A stretch of 64,000 nucleotides of DNA from JAKFWF01 sp031374115 (GTDB lineage Bacteria; Pseudomonadota; Alphaproteobacteria; Rhizobiales; Hyphomicrobiaceae). Under the pieces are notes generated by a model. It was given only the letters and a program-made list of their open reading frames with translations, had not been told where the DNA came from and did no database searches. A program made the position numbers and the translations under genes. Location of the stretch: the NCBI GenBank assembly GCA_031374115.1, contig JANMNO010000111.1, forward strand, positions 1 to 64,000, read 5' to 3'. This document shows, piece by piece, positions 27,256-36,313 of this stretch. The stretch's first letter is position 1, and each line of letters opens with the position of its first letter.

Positions 27256-28434
27256 TCAATGATACGGATCGGCCGCATCCCGAAGGCCATCGCCGAAGAA
27301 GTTGAAGGCGAGCGTGGTGACAATCACCGGTATCATCGGGATCAGCAGCCACGGATAGAGCGCAATCGCCTCGATGTTCTGCGCTTCCGCCAATAGCACA
27401 CCCCAGCTGGTGACAGGCGCGCGCAGACCCAGTCCCAGGAAGCTGAGCGCGGTCTCGCCCAGGATCATCGCCGGGATAGCCAGGGTCGCGGAGGCAATGA
27501 GGTGGCTCATGAAGTTTGGCAGCAGATGCCGGCCGATGATGTGTGGCGGTTTGGCTCCCATCAACCGCGAGGCAACGGCGTAATCCTCCTGCCGCAGCGA
27601 CAGCAGCTTCGAGCGCACGGCTCGCGCGAGCCCCGGCCATTCGAGGAGCCCAAGGATGATCGTGATGCTGAAATAGACGAGAATCGGGCTCCAGTTCGCC
27701 GGCAGCGCCGCCGATAACGCGAGCCATAACGGCAACTCGGGCAGCGACTTCAAAATTTCGATGACGCGCTGGATCACGTTGTCGACCCAGCCGCCGAAGA
27801 AGCCGGCGATGCCGCCGATCGTGATCCCCAAAATGAACGATACCGTGATGCCGACAAGCCCGATCGTCAGGGAGATACGCGAGCCGTACATCAACCGCGA
27901 TGCCATGTCCCGCCCGAGCCGATCGGTGCCGAACAGGTACATGGTGCCATCTTTCGGTGGACAGACGAGATGAAAGCTGCCCGGAACCAGGCCCCAGAAA
28001 TTGTAATGATCGCCACGGCAAAGCAGGCGGATCGGTTGCGGCCTTGTCGTATCGGACGTGTACTCGCGTTTCAGGGTTTCCATGTCGAGACGGTAGACCA
28101 GCGGATAAACGAACGGCCCGACGAACGAGCCGTCATGGAACAGATGAATGCCTTGCGGGGGTGCGTAAATGTGGCTCGTGTCACGGCGATCGAGAGCGTA
28201 AGGCGCGATGATCTCGACGAACAGGATCGAAATGTACGCGATCAGCAACACTAATCCCGACAGCACTGCTATGCGATGACGCCGGAAACGCCACCACATC
28301 ATCGTGAATGACGAGGCGGTGTAATACTCCTCGAGCGCAGCACTCATCGGCGCCGGATGGCCCGGATTGAAAGGTGCAGTCGACACATAGTGCGGCAGGC
28401 GATCCGGCAGTTGAACGGGCGCGGTATCTTGCAT
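27256..28434 (-). CDS. Oligopeptide-type ABC transporter permease (YejE/DppC-like)
   Basis: 392 aa. After a cytoplasmic N-terminus (about 55 residues) and the first helix (IAVLSGLVLLIAYISILFVE) there is a long periplasmic loop of about 110 residues ending in LFGTDRLGRDMASRLMYG, typical of the YejE branch. The binding-protein-dependent permease core follows, with EDYAVASRLMGAKPPHIIGR as the ATPase-contacting loop. Start at 28434; the longer frame to 28935 is a shadow. Last gene of the nine-gene operon, 5 bp after the previous stop. Confidence 0.92.
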   Translation of the reverse strand: MQDTAPVQLPDRLPHYVSTAPFNPGHPAPMSAALEEYYTASSFTMMWWRFRRHRIAVLSGLVLLIAYISILFVEIIAPYALDRRDTSHIYAPPQGIHLFHDGSFVGPFVYPLVYRLDMETLKREYTSDTTRPQPIRLLCRGDHYNFWGLVPGSFHLVCPPKDGTMYLFGTDRLGRDMASRLMYGSRISLTIGLVGITVSFILGITIGGIAGFFGGWVDNVIQRVIEILKSLPELPLWLALSAALPANWSPILVYFSITIILGLLEWPGLARAVRSKLLSLRQEDYAVASRLMGAKPPHIIGRHLLPNFMSHLIASATLAIPAMILGETALSFLGLGLRAPVTSWGVLLAEAQNIEAIALYPWLLIPMIPVIVTTLAFNFFGDGLRDAADPYH

Positions 28435-28439
28435 CAGAG

Positions 28440-29423
28440 TCACTCCAACCTGATGCGCGGATCGAGGATTGCCAACGCCACATCCGAGAGGAACATGCCG
28501 ACGACCGTCAATGTCGCGAGGAACATCAGGAACGAGCCGGCGAGGTAGGTGTCCTGCGATTGCAGGGCGGAGAGCAGTAGCGGCCCACTGGTCGGCAGGC
28601 TCATCACTACGGAGACGATCACCGCGCCCGACACCAGCTGCGGCAATAACGAACCGACGTCGGAGATAAACGGATTGAGCGCGACGCGCATCGGATAGCG
28701 CAGCAGCAAACGGCGTTCCGGCATGCCCTTGGCACGGGCCGTGGTCACGTACTGTTTCTGTAGTTCGTCGAGAAGGTTGGCGCGCAGCCGGCGGATCATG
28801 CCGGCGGTACCGGTGATGCCGATGACAATGACCGGCGCCCACAAATGCTCGAGTAACGAGACGAACTTCCCCCACGACCAAGGCTTGTCGATGTAGCTCG
28901 GGTCCATCAACCCGCCGATCGACGTTCCGAACCAAACGTTCGCTGCATAAAGGATCACCAGCGCGAACAGGAAATTGGGCACCGCGATCCCGAGAAACCC
29001 GAGGAATGTCAAACCGTGATCAGTCCAGCTGTATTGATGGGTCGCCGAGTACACGCCGATCGGAAAGGCGACGGCGTAGATGAAGAGTACGGTTGCAAGC
29101 TTCAGTATGACCGTCAGGAACAGCGTTTCGCCGACGACTTTCGCAACCGGCTGATCGTATTCGAATGACCAACCCAAATCGCCACGCAGCAGTCCTGTCG
29201 CCCAGTTCAAATACTGCTGCCAGGCAGGTAAATCGAGCCCATAGCGTTTGCGCAAAAATTCAATCCGGCCCTGGTCGACGCTCTCCCCCTGCGCCTTCAA
29301 CTCCTCGATGTGCGCAGTAAGGTAGTCGCCGGGCGGCAACTTGATGACGATGAAGACGAGGGCCGAGATGACAACCAGCGTCATCGCCATCGTTATCACG
29401 CGCTTGATCAGGTACTGCACCAT
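28440..29423 (-). CDS. Oligopeptide-type ABC transporter permease (YejB/DppB-like)
   Basis: 327 aa. N-terminal MVQYLIKRVITMAMTLVVIS and LPPGDYLTAHIEELKAQGES match DppB-type subunits; the loop RRLRANLLDELQKQYVTTAR, then AKGMPERRLLLRYPMR, contacts the ATPase. Six helices are apparent. It starts 1 bp after the binding-protein gene, indicating translational coupling. Works with the neighbouring permease as a heterodimer. Confidence 0.93.
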   Translation of the reverse strand: MVQYLIKRVITMAMTLVVISALVFIVIKLPPGDYLTAHIEELKAQGESVDQGRIEFLRKRYGLDLPAWQQYLNWATGLLRGDLGWSFEYDQPVAKVVGETLFLTVILKLATVLFIYAVAFPIGVYSATHQYSWTDHGLTFLGFLGIAVPNFLFALVILYAANVWFGTSIGGLMDPSYIDKPWSWGKFVSLLEHLWAPVIVIGITGTAGMIRRLRANLLDELQKQYVTTARAKGMPERRLLLRYPMRVALNPFISDVGSLLPQLVSGAVIVSVVMSLPTSGPLLLSALQSQDTYLAGSFLMFLATLTVVGMFLSDVALAILDPRIRLE

Positions 29424-29424
29424 A

Positions 29425-31341
29425 TCAAGAACCCTGCCTTGGATCAGTGAGCCAGAACGTATCGGGCCGGAAAATGCCGAAATGCGCGCCCGGCTCCCAG
29501 GAGTAGATCGCCACTTCAGGTACGTTGTGCAACCGGTTCGAAATCACGATGGGTTGCGGCACCGCGTTGATCGTCCCGATGGTGAATACCTGTTCGGCAT
29601 TGATGGTCAGCATTTCCGTCCAAATGCGCGCCCGTTCGGCCGTGTCCTTTGCGGTCATCCAAGACGAGTATAATTCATCGAGGCGAATTGCTTCCGGAAG
29701 ATCAGGCTTGACGCCGCTGCGACCGCTGGAGGTGTAATGCAATCCCCATTGCGGCCATTGCAGTTGGTCTTCGATACTTGGCGCCAGCTCGCTCGGCGGC
29801 GTATCAGCATTGGCGATGCCATTGTCGAAGCCGAAGAACACCGACATGATTGTCGCGCCGGATTTTACACGGCGGCGCATGACGTCGCGCGTCTGCGTCT
29901 TGATGTAGAGGGCAACACCGGCCTTCGCCCAGGTATCACGCATCAGTTCGAGTACGTCGGTGTGCTCGGCACCTTCGGCCGCGGTTTCGACCGTTATCTC
30001 GACGGGCCGGCCATCTTTCAGCAAGCGGATGTTGCGGCTGTCGCGCTCGACGAGACCCATCTCATCAAGCAGTTTGTTCGCCGCGGCAAGATCGAACTTC
30101 GACCACATGGAAGACAGTTCGGGTCGAAATAGCGGGCTTTCCACCATCACGGTGTTCGCGCTTTCGCGCGCGAGCCCATAGTAGATCACCATATTGATCT
30201 CGTGGCGGTCGATCGCGAGTGACAGCGCGCGCCGGAAGCGGACATCGCGCATCATTTCTCGCCACACGGGATCGGCGGCATTGAGATTTGGATAAAGCGC
30301 CATTTGCGAGCCGCGTGCACTTCGCCACAACCGTACTTTGAAATTTTGTCGCGCCTCCGACCTCTTCAATACGGTGTAGTTGTTGAATTGCAAGGCGCGC
30401 GCCTGCAGCTCGGCTTCCCCAGCGCCGACCTTGGCTGCGATCAGTTTGGAAGCCGCAATCGTCACCGCCACCTGGTCGAGATAGGGCAGCTGGCGGCCCT
30501 GCGCATCGATCCGATGATAATAGGGGTTGCGCTCGAATACGAAGCGTTCCGACGGCGACGGCGTGGTGTTGACCCACGGATCGAGCGCCGGCATCTCGGG
30601 GTTGTCGAGCCGGGCAGACCGATCACGATTGAAGTGCAGATCGACCCAGTCGCGCCGATTGCGTTTCTTTACTTGCTCGTCGAGCTTGTCGGGCTTTGCA
30701 TAGCGCTTATGAAAACGTTTCAGATAATGCGCGGGACGATAGATCATCAGCGGTGAGGCCGCTGCAAGCGACGTCAGGAAGAACGAATTCGGCGCGTCCC
30801 ACGTGTAGCGGATCGTCACGTCATCGATGATCTCCACCTTGGGTAGACGGCCATCGACCAGCATTTCTTTCGGCGGGCCATCGGGACTGAGCTCCTTGTT
30901 GGACGCCATGTCCTCCCAAAAGTAGCGAAGATCCTCTGTCGTGAACGGGTGACCATCGGACCAGCGATGGCCTTTGCGGAGCGTGAACGTAAACTCCCGG
31001 CCATCCTTGACGTCGAACGCTTTCAAGATATCCGCTTCGATTTGGTAGTTCGGCGCGTAGCCAACGAGCCGGGCGTAGCCATAGGCCGACATGCGCCGTA
31101 TATCGCCCGCCCGTTCCATCAAGTTGGTGATCAATCCCCCTTGACGCCCGATGACTTGGCCCGGCCCGTCGAACTTGGCGATGGCAGGCTCGGCCGGCAC
31201 GCGCTTCTCGACGGGCGGCAATTTACCGGCCTTTACTTGCTCGGCAAACATCGGCGTTTCGACCCGGGACTGGGCCTGGGACAGGGTCGCAGGCAAGAAC
31301 ACAAAAGTGAACGCCAGTAAGGAGATATTTGCTCGCCTCAT
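29425..31341 (-). CDS. ABC transporter substrate-binding protein, family 5 (peptide/opine type)
   Basis: 638 aa with a Sec signal (MRRANISLLAFTFVFLPATLSQAQ). SBP_bac_5 features: FTFTLRKGHRWSDGHPFTTE, then DLRYFWEDM, DDVTIRYTWDAPN and VRFRRALSLAIDRHEIN. The ATG at 31341 shares one base with the ATPase stop. Family members bind oligopeptides, murein peptides, glycosides or opines. Here the operon begins with glycosyltransferases, so a glycan-linked or cell-wall ligand is worth considering; this is inference. Confidence 0.92.
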   Translation of the reverse strand: MRRANISLLAFTFVFLPATLSQAQSRVETPMFAEQVKAGKLPPVEKRVPAEPAIAKFDGPGQVIGRQGGLITNLMERAGDIRRMSAYGYARLVGYAPNYQIEADILKAFDVKDGREFTFTLRKGHRWSDGHPFTTEDLRYFWEDMASNKELSPDGPPKEMLVDGRLPKVEIIDDVTIRYTWDAPNSFFLTSLAAASPLMIYRPAHYLKRFHKRYAKPDKLDEQVKKRNRRDWVDLHFNRDRSARLDNPEMPALDPWVNTTPSPSERFVFERNPYYHRIDAQGRQLPYLDQVAVTIAASKLIAAKVGAGEAELQARALQFNNYTVLKRSEARQNFKVRLWRSARGSQMALYPNLNAADPVWREMMRDVRFRRALSLAIDRHEINMVIYYGLARESANTVMVESPLFRPELSSMWSKFDLAAANKLLDEMGLVERDSRNIRLLKDGRPVEITVETAAEGAEHTDVLELMRDTWAKAGVALYIKTQTRDVMRRRVKSGATIMSVFFGFDNGIANADTPPSELAPSIEDQLQWPQWGLHYTSSGRSGVKPDLPEAIRLDELYSSWMTAKDTAERARIWTEMLTINAEQVFTIGTINAVPQPIVISNRLHNVPEVAIYSWEPGAHFGIFRPDTFWLTDPRQGS

Positions 31342-33248
31342 CAAACCAGCTCCGCCATTTTGACGCCCTGATGGGCACGAACGAAATGACCGCGGTCGAT
31401 CTCGACCAGGGCGTTCGCCTGATCGGGTTGCTCGTCGAAAGGGGGTGGCCAGTTCGCGGGATTAGTTGCTGCGCCGTCGCGTATGACATCGAAGTCCAGC
31501 CGATGATCGAGATCAGGAGACGGAGCCGATGCCAACAAGGCGCGCGTATAAGGATGACGGGGATTGGCGAATAAAGTGCGGCGCGGTGCGATTTCGACAA
31601 TGCGTCCAGCACACATGACGGCGACGCGATCGGCGACGTAGTTTACGACCGCGAGATTGTGCGAAATGAACAGATAGGTGAGGCCCAGATTAGCTCGTAG
31701 ATCGTTCAGAAGATTGAGCACTTGTGCCTGCGTTGAGACATCGAGCGCGGAAACCGGTTCGTCCAGCAGCAGCAGCTTTGGCGAGAGCGCTAATGCACGT
31801 GCTATGCCGAGCCGTTGCCGTTGGCCGCCGGAAAAGCTGTGCGGATAGCGGTTCAGAAAGCGCGGATCTATACCGACGAGCCCAAGCAGCTCTTCGACGC
31901 GCGCACGTTGCGTCGCCTTGTTGCCGATGTCTTGTACCTTCAACGGCTCGGCGACCAAGTCGAGCACGGTCATGCGCGGATTGAGGGAGCCTTGCGGATC
32001 TTGGAAGATATATTGTAGCCGCGGCCGGTAAGGCGCGCGCTCAGCGTCCCTCATCGGCGCCAGATCAACCGGCGTGGCGTCGCCGCTGTAGATGATGGAG
32101 CCTTCGTCCGCCGGAATTGCGCCGATGATCATCTTCGACACGGTCGTCTTGCCGCAGCCGCTTTCACCGACGAGGCCGAGGCACTCGCCCTCGGCAATCG
32201 AAAAGCTTACCCGATCGACGGCCTTGACGACGCGCGCCGACGTCTTCTTGAAGCCGAAAGACTCGGCCTGTATCGCGTACGACTTCGACAGATTGTCGAC
32301 CGTCAGGATCGGCTTGGCATTGGCATTGGCCAGTATGACCGGACGCTTGGCCGTCGACTGCGCGGGAGTTTGCTCGTCAGGACCGGCGAGGGGCATGAGC
32401 CGGTGCGACGGATCGGCATCGATACGCGGCACCGCTGCCATCAATGCCTTCAGATATGGATGCTGAGGTGAGCGGAATACATCTTCCGCGTGACCCGATT
32501 CCATGACCTCGCCGCGATATAGCACGACGACCTCATCGGCGACGTTCGCAACCACTCCCATATCATGCGTGATCATCAGCACCGCCATGCCGAGCTCGCG
32601 TTGCAAATCCTTGATCAGTCCGAGCACTTGCGCCTGCACGGTGACGTCGAGCGCGGTGGTCGGTTCGTCGGCGACGAGCAATGCCGGCCGGCACACCAGT
32701 GCCATGGCGATCATCGCGCGCTGGCGCAGACCGCCGGACAACTCGAACGGATAGCTCTTGTAGCCACGTTCAGGGTCGGGGTAACGCACGAGGCGAAGCA
32801 TCTCGAGGACGCGCGTTTTCGCCGCTTCGCCCGTCACCGCATGATGCAGCTCCAGCGCCTCCTGGATCTGCCCGCCGACCCGGTGCAAGGGCGACATCGA
32901 TGTCATCGGTTCCTGGAACACGATCGAAATACGACTGCCGCGAATGGCGCGAAATTCGGCCGAGCGTGGATCGATCTTCACCAGATCCTGCACTAAGCCA
33001 GTCTCGGCATCTCGGAACAACACCTCGCCGGCGGCGATCCGGGCGACCCTCGGTAACAAGCCCATCAGCACTTGTGCCGTGACGCTCTTGCCCGACCCGC
33101 TTTCACCAACCAGCGCCATGGTCTGCGCGGGGCGAATGCGAAAGTTGATCCCGCGTAGCGCTTCGATGGCCCCGCCAGGCGTATCGAAGGCAACCCGCAA
33201 ATCGCGAACCTGAATGATGTCGGTCGAAGCGGGTGCGGTTTGATTCAT
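31341..33248 (-). CDS. ABC transporter ATP-binding protein with two fused nucleotide-binding domains (YejF/GsiA-like)
   Basis: 635 aa. NBD1 has GESGSGKSVTAQVLMGLL, ELSGGLRQRAMIAMALV and LLVADEPTTALDVTVQ. NBD2 (from about residue 300) has GESGCGKTTVSKMIIGAI, FSGGQRQRLGIARAL and LLLLDEPVSALDVSTQ. Both are intact, so one polypeptide powers the importer. The start at 33248 (MNQTAPAS) is 7 bp after the deacetylase stop; the earlier frame start at 33284 lies inside that gene. The C-terminus is extended past the oligopeptide-ABC motif. Confidence 0.94.
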   Translation of the reverse strand: MNQTAPASTDIIQVRDLRVAFDTPGGAIEALRGINFRIRPAQTMALVGESGSGKSVTAQVLMGLLPRVARIAAGEVLFRDAETGLVQDLVKIDPRSAEFRAIRGSRISIVFQEPMTSMSPLHRVGGQIQEALELHHAVTGEAAKTRVLEMLRLVRYPDPERGYKSYPFELSGGLRQRAMIAMALVCRPALLVADEPTTALDVTVQAQVLGLIKDLQRELGMAVLMITHDMGVVANVADEVVVLYRGEVMESGHAEDVFRSPQHPYLKALMAAVPRIDADPSHRLMPLAGPDEQTPAQSTAKRPVILANANAKPILTVDNLSKSYAIQAESFGFKKTSARVVKAVDRVSFSIAEGECLGLVGESGCGKTTVSKMIIGAIPADEGSIIYSGDATPVDLAPMRDAERAPYRPRLQYIFQDPQGSLNPRMTVLDLVAEPLKVQDIGNKATQRARVEELLGLVGIDPRFLNRYPHSFSGGQRQRLGIARALALSPKLLLLDEPVSALDVSTQAQVLNLLNDLRANLGLTYLFISHNLAVVNYVADRVAVMCAGRIVEIAPRRTLFANPRHPYTRALLASAPSPDLDHRLDFDVIRDGAATNPANWPPPFDEQPDQANALVEIDRGHFVRAHQGVKMAELV

Positions 33249-33255
33249 GGGATCG

Positions 33256-34029
33256 TCATGTGCTCGGCAGGCTGTTGACGGCATTCATAGGTCTGACCCA
33301 CTGGATGCAAGAGTGTTGCTGAAGGCGCGAAAACAACTCGACCAGATACGACCAGCAGCCCTCGTCGTGCACCAGATGGTGCGACAGCAATCCGGTCGCA
33401 ACGTGCGCTCCCTCCGTCCGCGAACGGCGCGCCTGCAGATGATCAATCAATTTCGCCGTGGTTTTCGCCACTCCGGCAAACCCTCGCGTCGTCCTCCAGC
33501 TTATAATATCAACATGACAATTGCACTCGACGATGGGAGAAGGCAATCGATTGGCATCGCCAAATGCAGAAATAGCCTTCAAACCCTGAGATGAAAACCC
33601 GCTCGCCAATTCCCGGTCGTAACGGTTCCACGGCGGCACGAAGATCGGCACGCGCCGGACAAATCCGTCGAGCATCCGCCACCCGTCCGCCTGTTCCGAC
33701 AAGCGCACGTCGAGCGGCCGCTGCGGCCCAAACTCCGCCGCCCGCTCGCCCCGCGTCGCATGGTTTTGATGCGTAAAGCCGTGCTGCAAGACGTCGACCG
33801 CCGGCTCATCAAGCAATCGATTGGCCAAGCCCGAGGTCGCTTGCGCCGGGATTACAGCCAAGGCCAGCGGCACGTTGAAGCGCTGCGCTAGCGCCAGCAT
33901 GCGATCGAGCGCCGGCGTCGGCTCGATCGCATCGTCGTCGCGCCACCACAGTGGCACATAGTGTCCTGCCTTGGCCCAGGCTTCGAGTTCGACGTCCAGT
34001 CGCCGCCACTCGTCGACGTCGCCGATCAT
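33256..34029 (-). CDS. Polysaccharide deacetylase-family protein
   Basis: 257 aa, no signal peptide visible, so probably cytoplasmic. NodB-like features: PLWWRDDDAIEPTPALDRML (paired Asp), VPLALAVIPA, and a zinc-type QHGFTHQNH. PIFVPPWNRYD resembles the motif-3 strand. Enzymes of this fold remove N- or O-acetyl groups from sugars. It overlaps the upstream glycosyltransferase by 4 nt, suggesting it acts on the product of that pathway. Confidence 0.85.
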   Translation of the reverse strand: MIGDVDEWRRLDVELEAWAKAGHYVPLWWRDDDAIEPTPALDRMLALAQRFNVPLALAVIPAQATSGLANRLLDEPAVDVLQHGFTHQNHATRGERAAEFGPQRPLDVRLSEQADGWRMLDGFVRRVPIFVPPWNRYDRELASGFSSQGLKAISAFGDANRLPSPIVECNCHVDIISWRTTRGFAGVAKTTAKLIDHLQARRSRTEGAHVATGLLSHHLVHDEGCWSYLVELFSRLQQHSCIQWVRPMNAVNSLPST

Positions 34030-35183
34030 GCTGCCCTCGCGTGCATTGCGAGCGCTTGCGCCGTGCCGCAGGCGCCATCGAGGTTGATCATCTTGGGCTT
34101 GGCCCGGCTCGAATTGAGGGCGCGCCCGGCAGCGGCCACGAGCGCGGCAATCGTCATCTCGCCCTCTTCCAGCACCGTTAGCAAACCCCGGCGCTCAAAC
34201 TCGCGGGCCCGGAATAGCTGCTCGCTCTCGGCTTCGGTTGCAAAGGGCACGACCAGTGCCGGACAGCCGGCAATCAGGATGTCCATCACCGTGTTGTACC
34301 CGCCTTGCGAAATGGACAGATCGGCCCGAGCCAGCAGCGCGCGAAAATCCGGTCGCGCGCGCTCGACCGTCACCCGCTGGTCGCCGGAAGCATGAGCGAG
34401 CAGCGTCTCGAATACCGGCCCGGCGAGATTGCCGCCGGCCAATAATCGCCAATGGCGAGGCGCGAGCGCGCCGGCTTGCGCGGCGACAATTGCCGCCTGC
34501 AGCAACTCCTGGCCGACTGCCCCGCCGCCGGTCGATACGACGACCTCGCCGGGGTGATCGTGTACCGTGGACCTCGATTGGCCCGCGTCGCCGCCGTCGA
34601 CGACGTAGCCCGTATAGTGCAGTAGATCGGCTATGGCAGCGGCAGCCGGAAAGGTCGCGGCAAATGGGATCACTGTTTCGTCGCCGTGAACGAGTACGCC
34701 ATCGAACCACTGCCGCACGAGACGCACGATTTTGTCCGACTTGGCGGAATGGCCATTTTCCACCAGCACGTCCCTGACCGAACACAAGATTGGCCGGTTC
34801 GGTCTAGCTTTCATCATCTCGAAAAGCGGCAATAGTTCAAAGGCGAACTTGCCACGCCCGAACGGATAATGCTCGACGAGGAGCACCTTTGGGTCGAGAT
34901 GCGCTGCGAGCTCCAGCAGCGCCGTCAATCGACGATCACGCCACTGGTCGTCGATTGGCCGGCCCGTCTCATCGAGCAGGATCTGGAATGACAGATCCTG
35001 CGCGCGTGCCGACGGCAGTTGATGCACCGTCGCTTGCCCAAAGTCGGCGAATGCTACCGGCTCGCCACCCAGCGCCACATGAAGATCGACAACCTTGGCG
35101 GCTGCCCGCGCGATCGCTGCTGCACGCTTGACGTGTCCGACACCTAATAAATGCTGCACATGGAAGAGCACGCGCGGCTTCAT
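34026..35183 (-). CDS. Glycosyltransferase, MurG/GT28-like (second copy)
   Basis: 385 aa, GT-B fold. The start at 35183 (MKPRVLFHVQHLLGVGHVKR) overlaps the previous gene by 4 nt. Glycine-rich loop LLGVGHVKRAAAIARA at the N-terminus; the C-terminal nucleotide-sugar half has VVVSTGGGAVGQELL and SISQGGYNTVMDILIAG. It shares this plan with the first gene of the operon (37620-38840), so the two look like paralogues. Donor and acceptor unknown. Confidence 0.85.
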   Translation of the reverse strand: MKPRVLFHVQHLLGVGHVKRAAAIARAAAKVVDLHVALGGEPVAFADFGQATVHQLPSARAQDLSFQILLDETGRPIDDQWRDRRLTALLELAAHLDPKVLLVEHYPFGRGKFAFELLPLFEMMKARPNRPILCSVRDVLVENGHSAKSDKIVRLVRQWFDGVLVHGDETVIPFAATFPAAAAIADLLHYTGYVVDGGDAGQSRSTVHDHPGEVVVSTGGGAVGQELLQAAIVAAQAGALAPRHWRLLAGGNLAGPVFETLLAHASGDQRVTVERARPDFRALLARADLSISQGGYNTVMDILIAGCPALVVPFATEAESEQLFRAREFERRGLLTVLEEGEMTIAALVAAAGRALNSSRAKPKMINLDGACGTAQALAMHARAA

Positions 35184-36313
35184 CGGGCCACTGCCTCCAA
35201 GTGCTGGCACAATAACGGACCGGCGAACCTCAAGTCATTTTGCGTTGCAGCACGGTGGGCCGCAGCTTCGCCCATGCGGACGCGCCGCGCATTGTCGCTC
35301 AGCAAAAAGTCAATCGCCGCTGCGAATGCTCCGATATCGTTTTCCGCAACCAGCAGGCCGGTCTGGCCGTGCTCCACGATTGCCGAAATGCCGGGCCGAT
35401 CTGCACCGGCGACGGCAAGACCGGCCATCGCCGCTTCGATGAAGATCATGCCGATCGCTTCATTGATTGCGGGCCATACCAGCATATCCGCCGAGGCCAT
35501 CAGCGCGGCCACCGCCTCCGATGATTGTTCGCCGACGAAGCGGACACGGTCGCCGAAACCGCTATAGCGCTTTTCGAGTTCGACCCGCGCCGGACCGTCT
35601 CCCGCAAGCACCAGCTGCCAAGATCGATCGGGCAGCCGATCGAGCGCGTCGGCCAACAGCAAGTAACTTGCAGCCTTATCGCCGCGCCGCATCATGCCGA
35701 CCGCCAGCAGCCACGGCATGTTTGGATCGAGGCCCAGCGAGCGGGAAAAGCTCGCCCGATGCTGCGCCCGCTTCAGTCGTGCTGCCTGAAACGTGCGGCC
35801 ATCGATGAACGGTGGTAGCTTGATCATCCGCGTGCGAGAGCCGATCAGGGGCCTGATCCCGGGTTCGTCCTTGGGGTTGAGGCTGATAACCAGATCAGCG
35901 GCTGCAAGCGCGGCGCTGGTGGCGTCGTGGCCGTGCTTCCAACGACCTTCGGCTTGGCGGGGCGAAGATGACGCCTCAGCGATGCAGTAAGGAATGCCAA
36001 GCGCGGTCGTCACCACCGGTCCCAGCCAATCCGGCGCCTTGTGGTAGAGATGATAGGTAAGCCACACGTGCGGGCGGAATTCGTGCTCGCGAAACTTGTC
36101 GATCAAACGGCGAGCCGACCGGGCACCGACCTGCGCAATCCGCTGCTGCCGCCCGGCGTCACCGTGTTTATCGAAACTACGCAGGCGCGACACCAAATCG
36201 ATCCTGTGCCCGCCAGCCTCGATCGCTTGCCACAACATCCGCCCGATCAGGCGATCACCGGAGGGAACGGGACTGTCTGGTGGCTTCAGCGGCGCGTAGA
36301 AGGCAACCTTCAT
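35180..36313 (-). CDS. Glycosyltransferase family 4 protein
   Basis: 377 aa GT-B enzyme. N-terminal MKVAFYAPLKPPDSPVPSGD, donor domain with LLAVGMMRRGDKAASYLLLA and LVLAGDGPARVELEKR, and the EX7E motif in EAIGMIFIEAAMAG. No membrane segment. Overlaps both neighbours by 4 nt (ATGA). Likely adds a sugar to a lipid-linked or surface polysaccharide intermediate. Confidence 0.9.
   Translation of the reverse strand: MKVAFYAPLKPPDSPVPSGDRLIGRMLWQAIEAGGHRIDLVSRLRSFDKHGDAGRQQRIAQVGARSARRLIDKFREHEFRPHVWLTYHLYHKAPDWLGPVVTTALGIPYCIAEASSSPRQAEGRWKHGHDATSAALAAADLVISLNPKDEPGIRPLIGSRTRMIKLPPFIDGRTFQAARLKRAQHRASFSRSLGLDPNMPWLLAVGMMRRGDKAASYLLLADALDRLPDRSWQLVLAGDGPARVELEKRYSGFGDRVRFVGEQSSEAVAALMASADMLVWPAINEAIGMIFIEAAMAGLAVAGADRPGISAIVEHGQTGLLVAENDIGAFAAAIDFLLSDNARRVRMGEAAAHRAATQNDLRFAGPLLCQHLEAVAR

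Noticed and set aside
26786..28021. 411-residue frame containing CrcB
   Set aside because: Only the last 126 residues are CrcB; the rest is antisense-like shadow of the permease gene with no membrane or domain pattern.
33579..34785. Several overlapping frames opposite the deacetylase and glycosyltransferase genes
   Set aside because: Arg/Pro/Ala-rich shadows without start signals or motifs.
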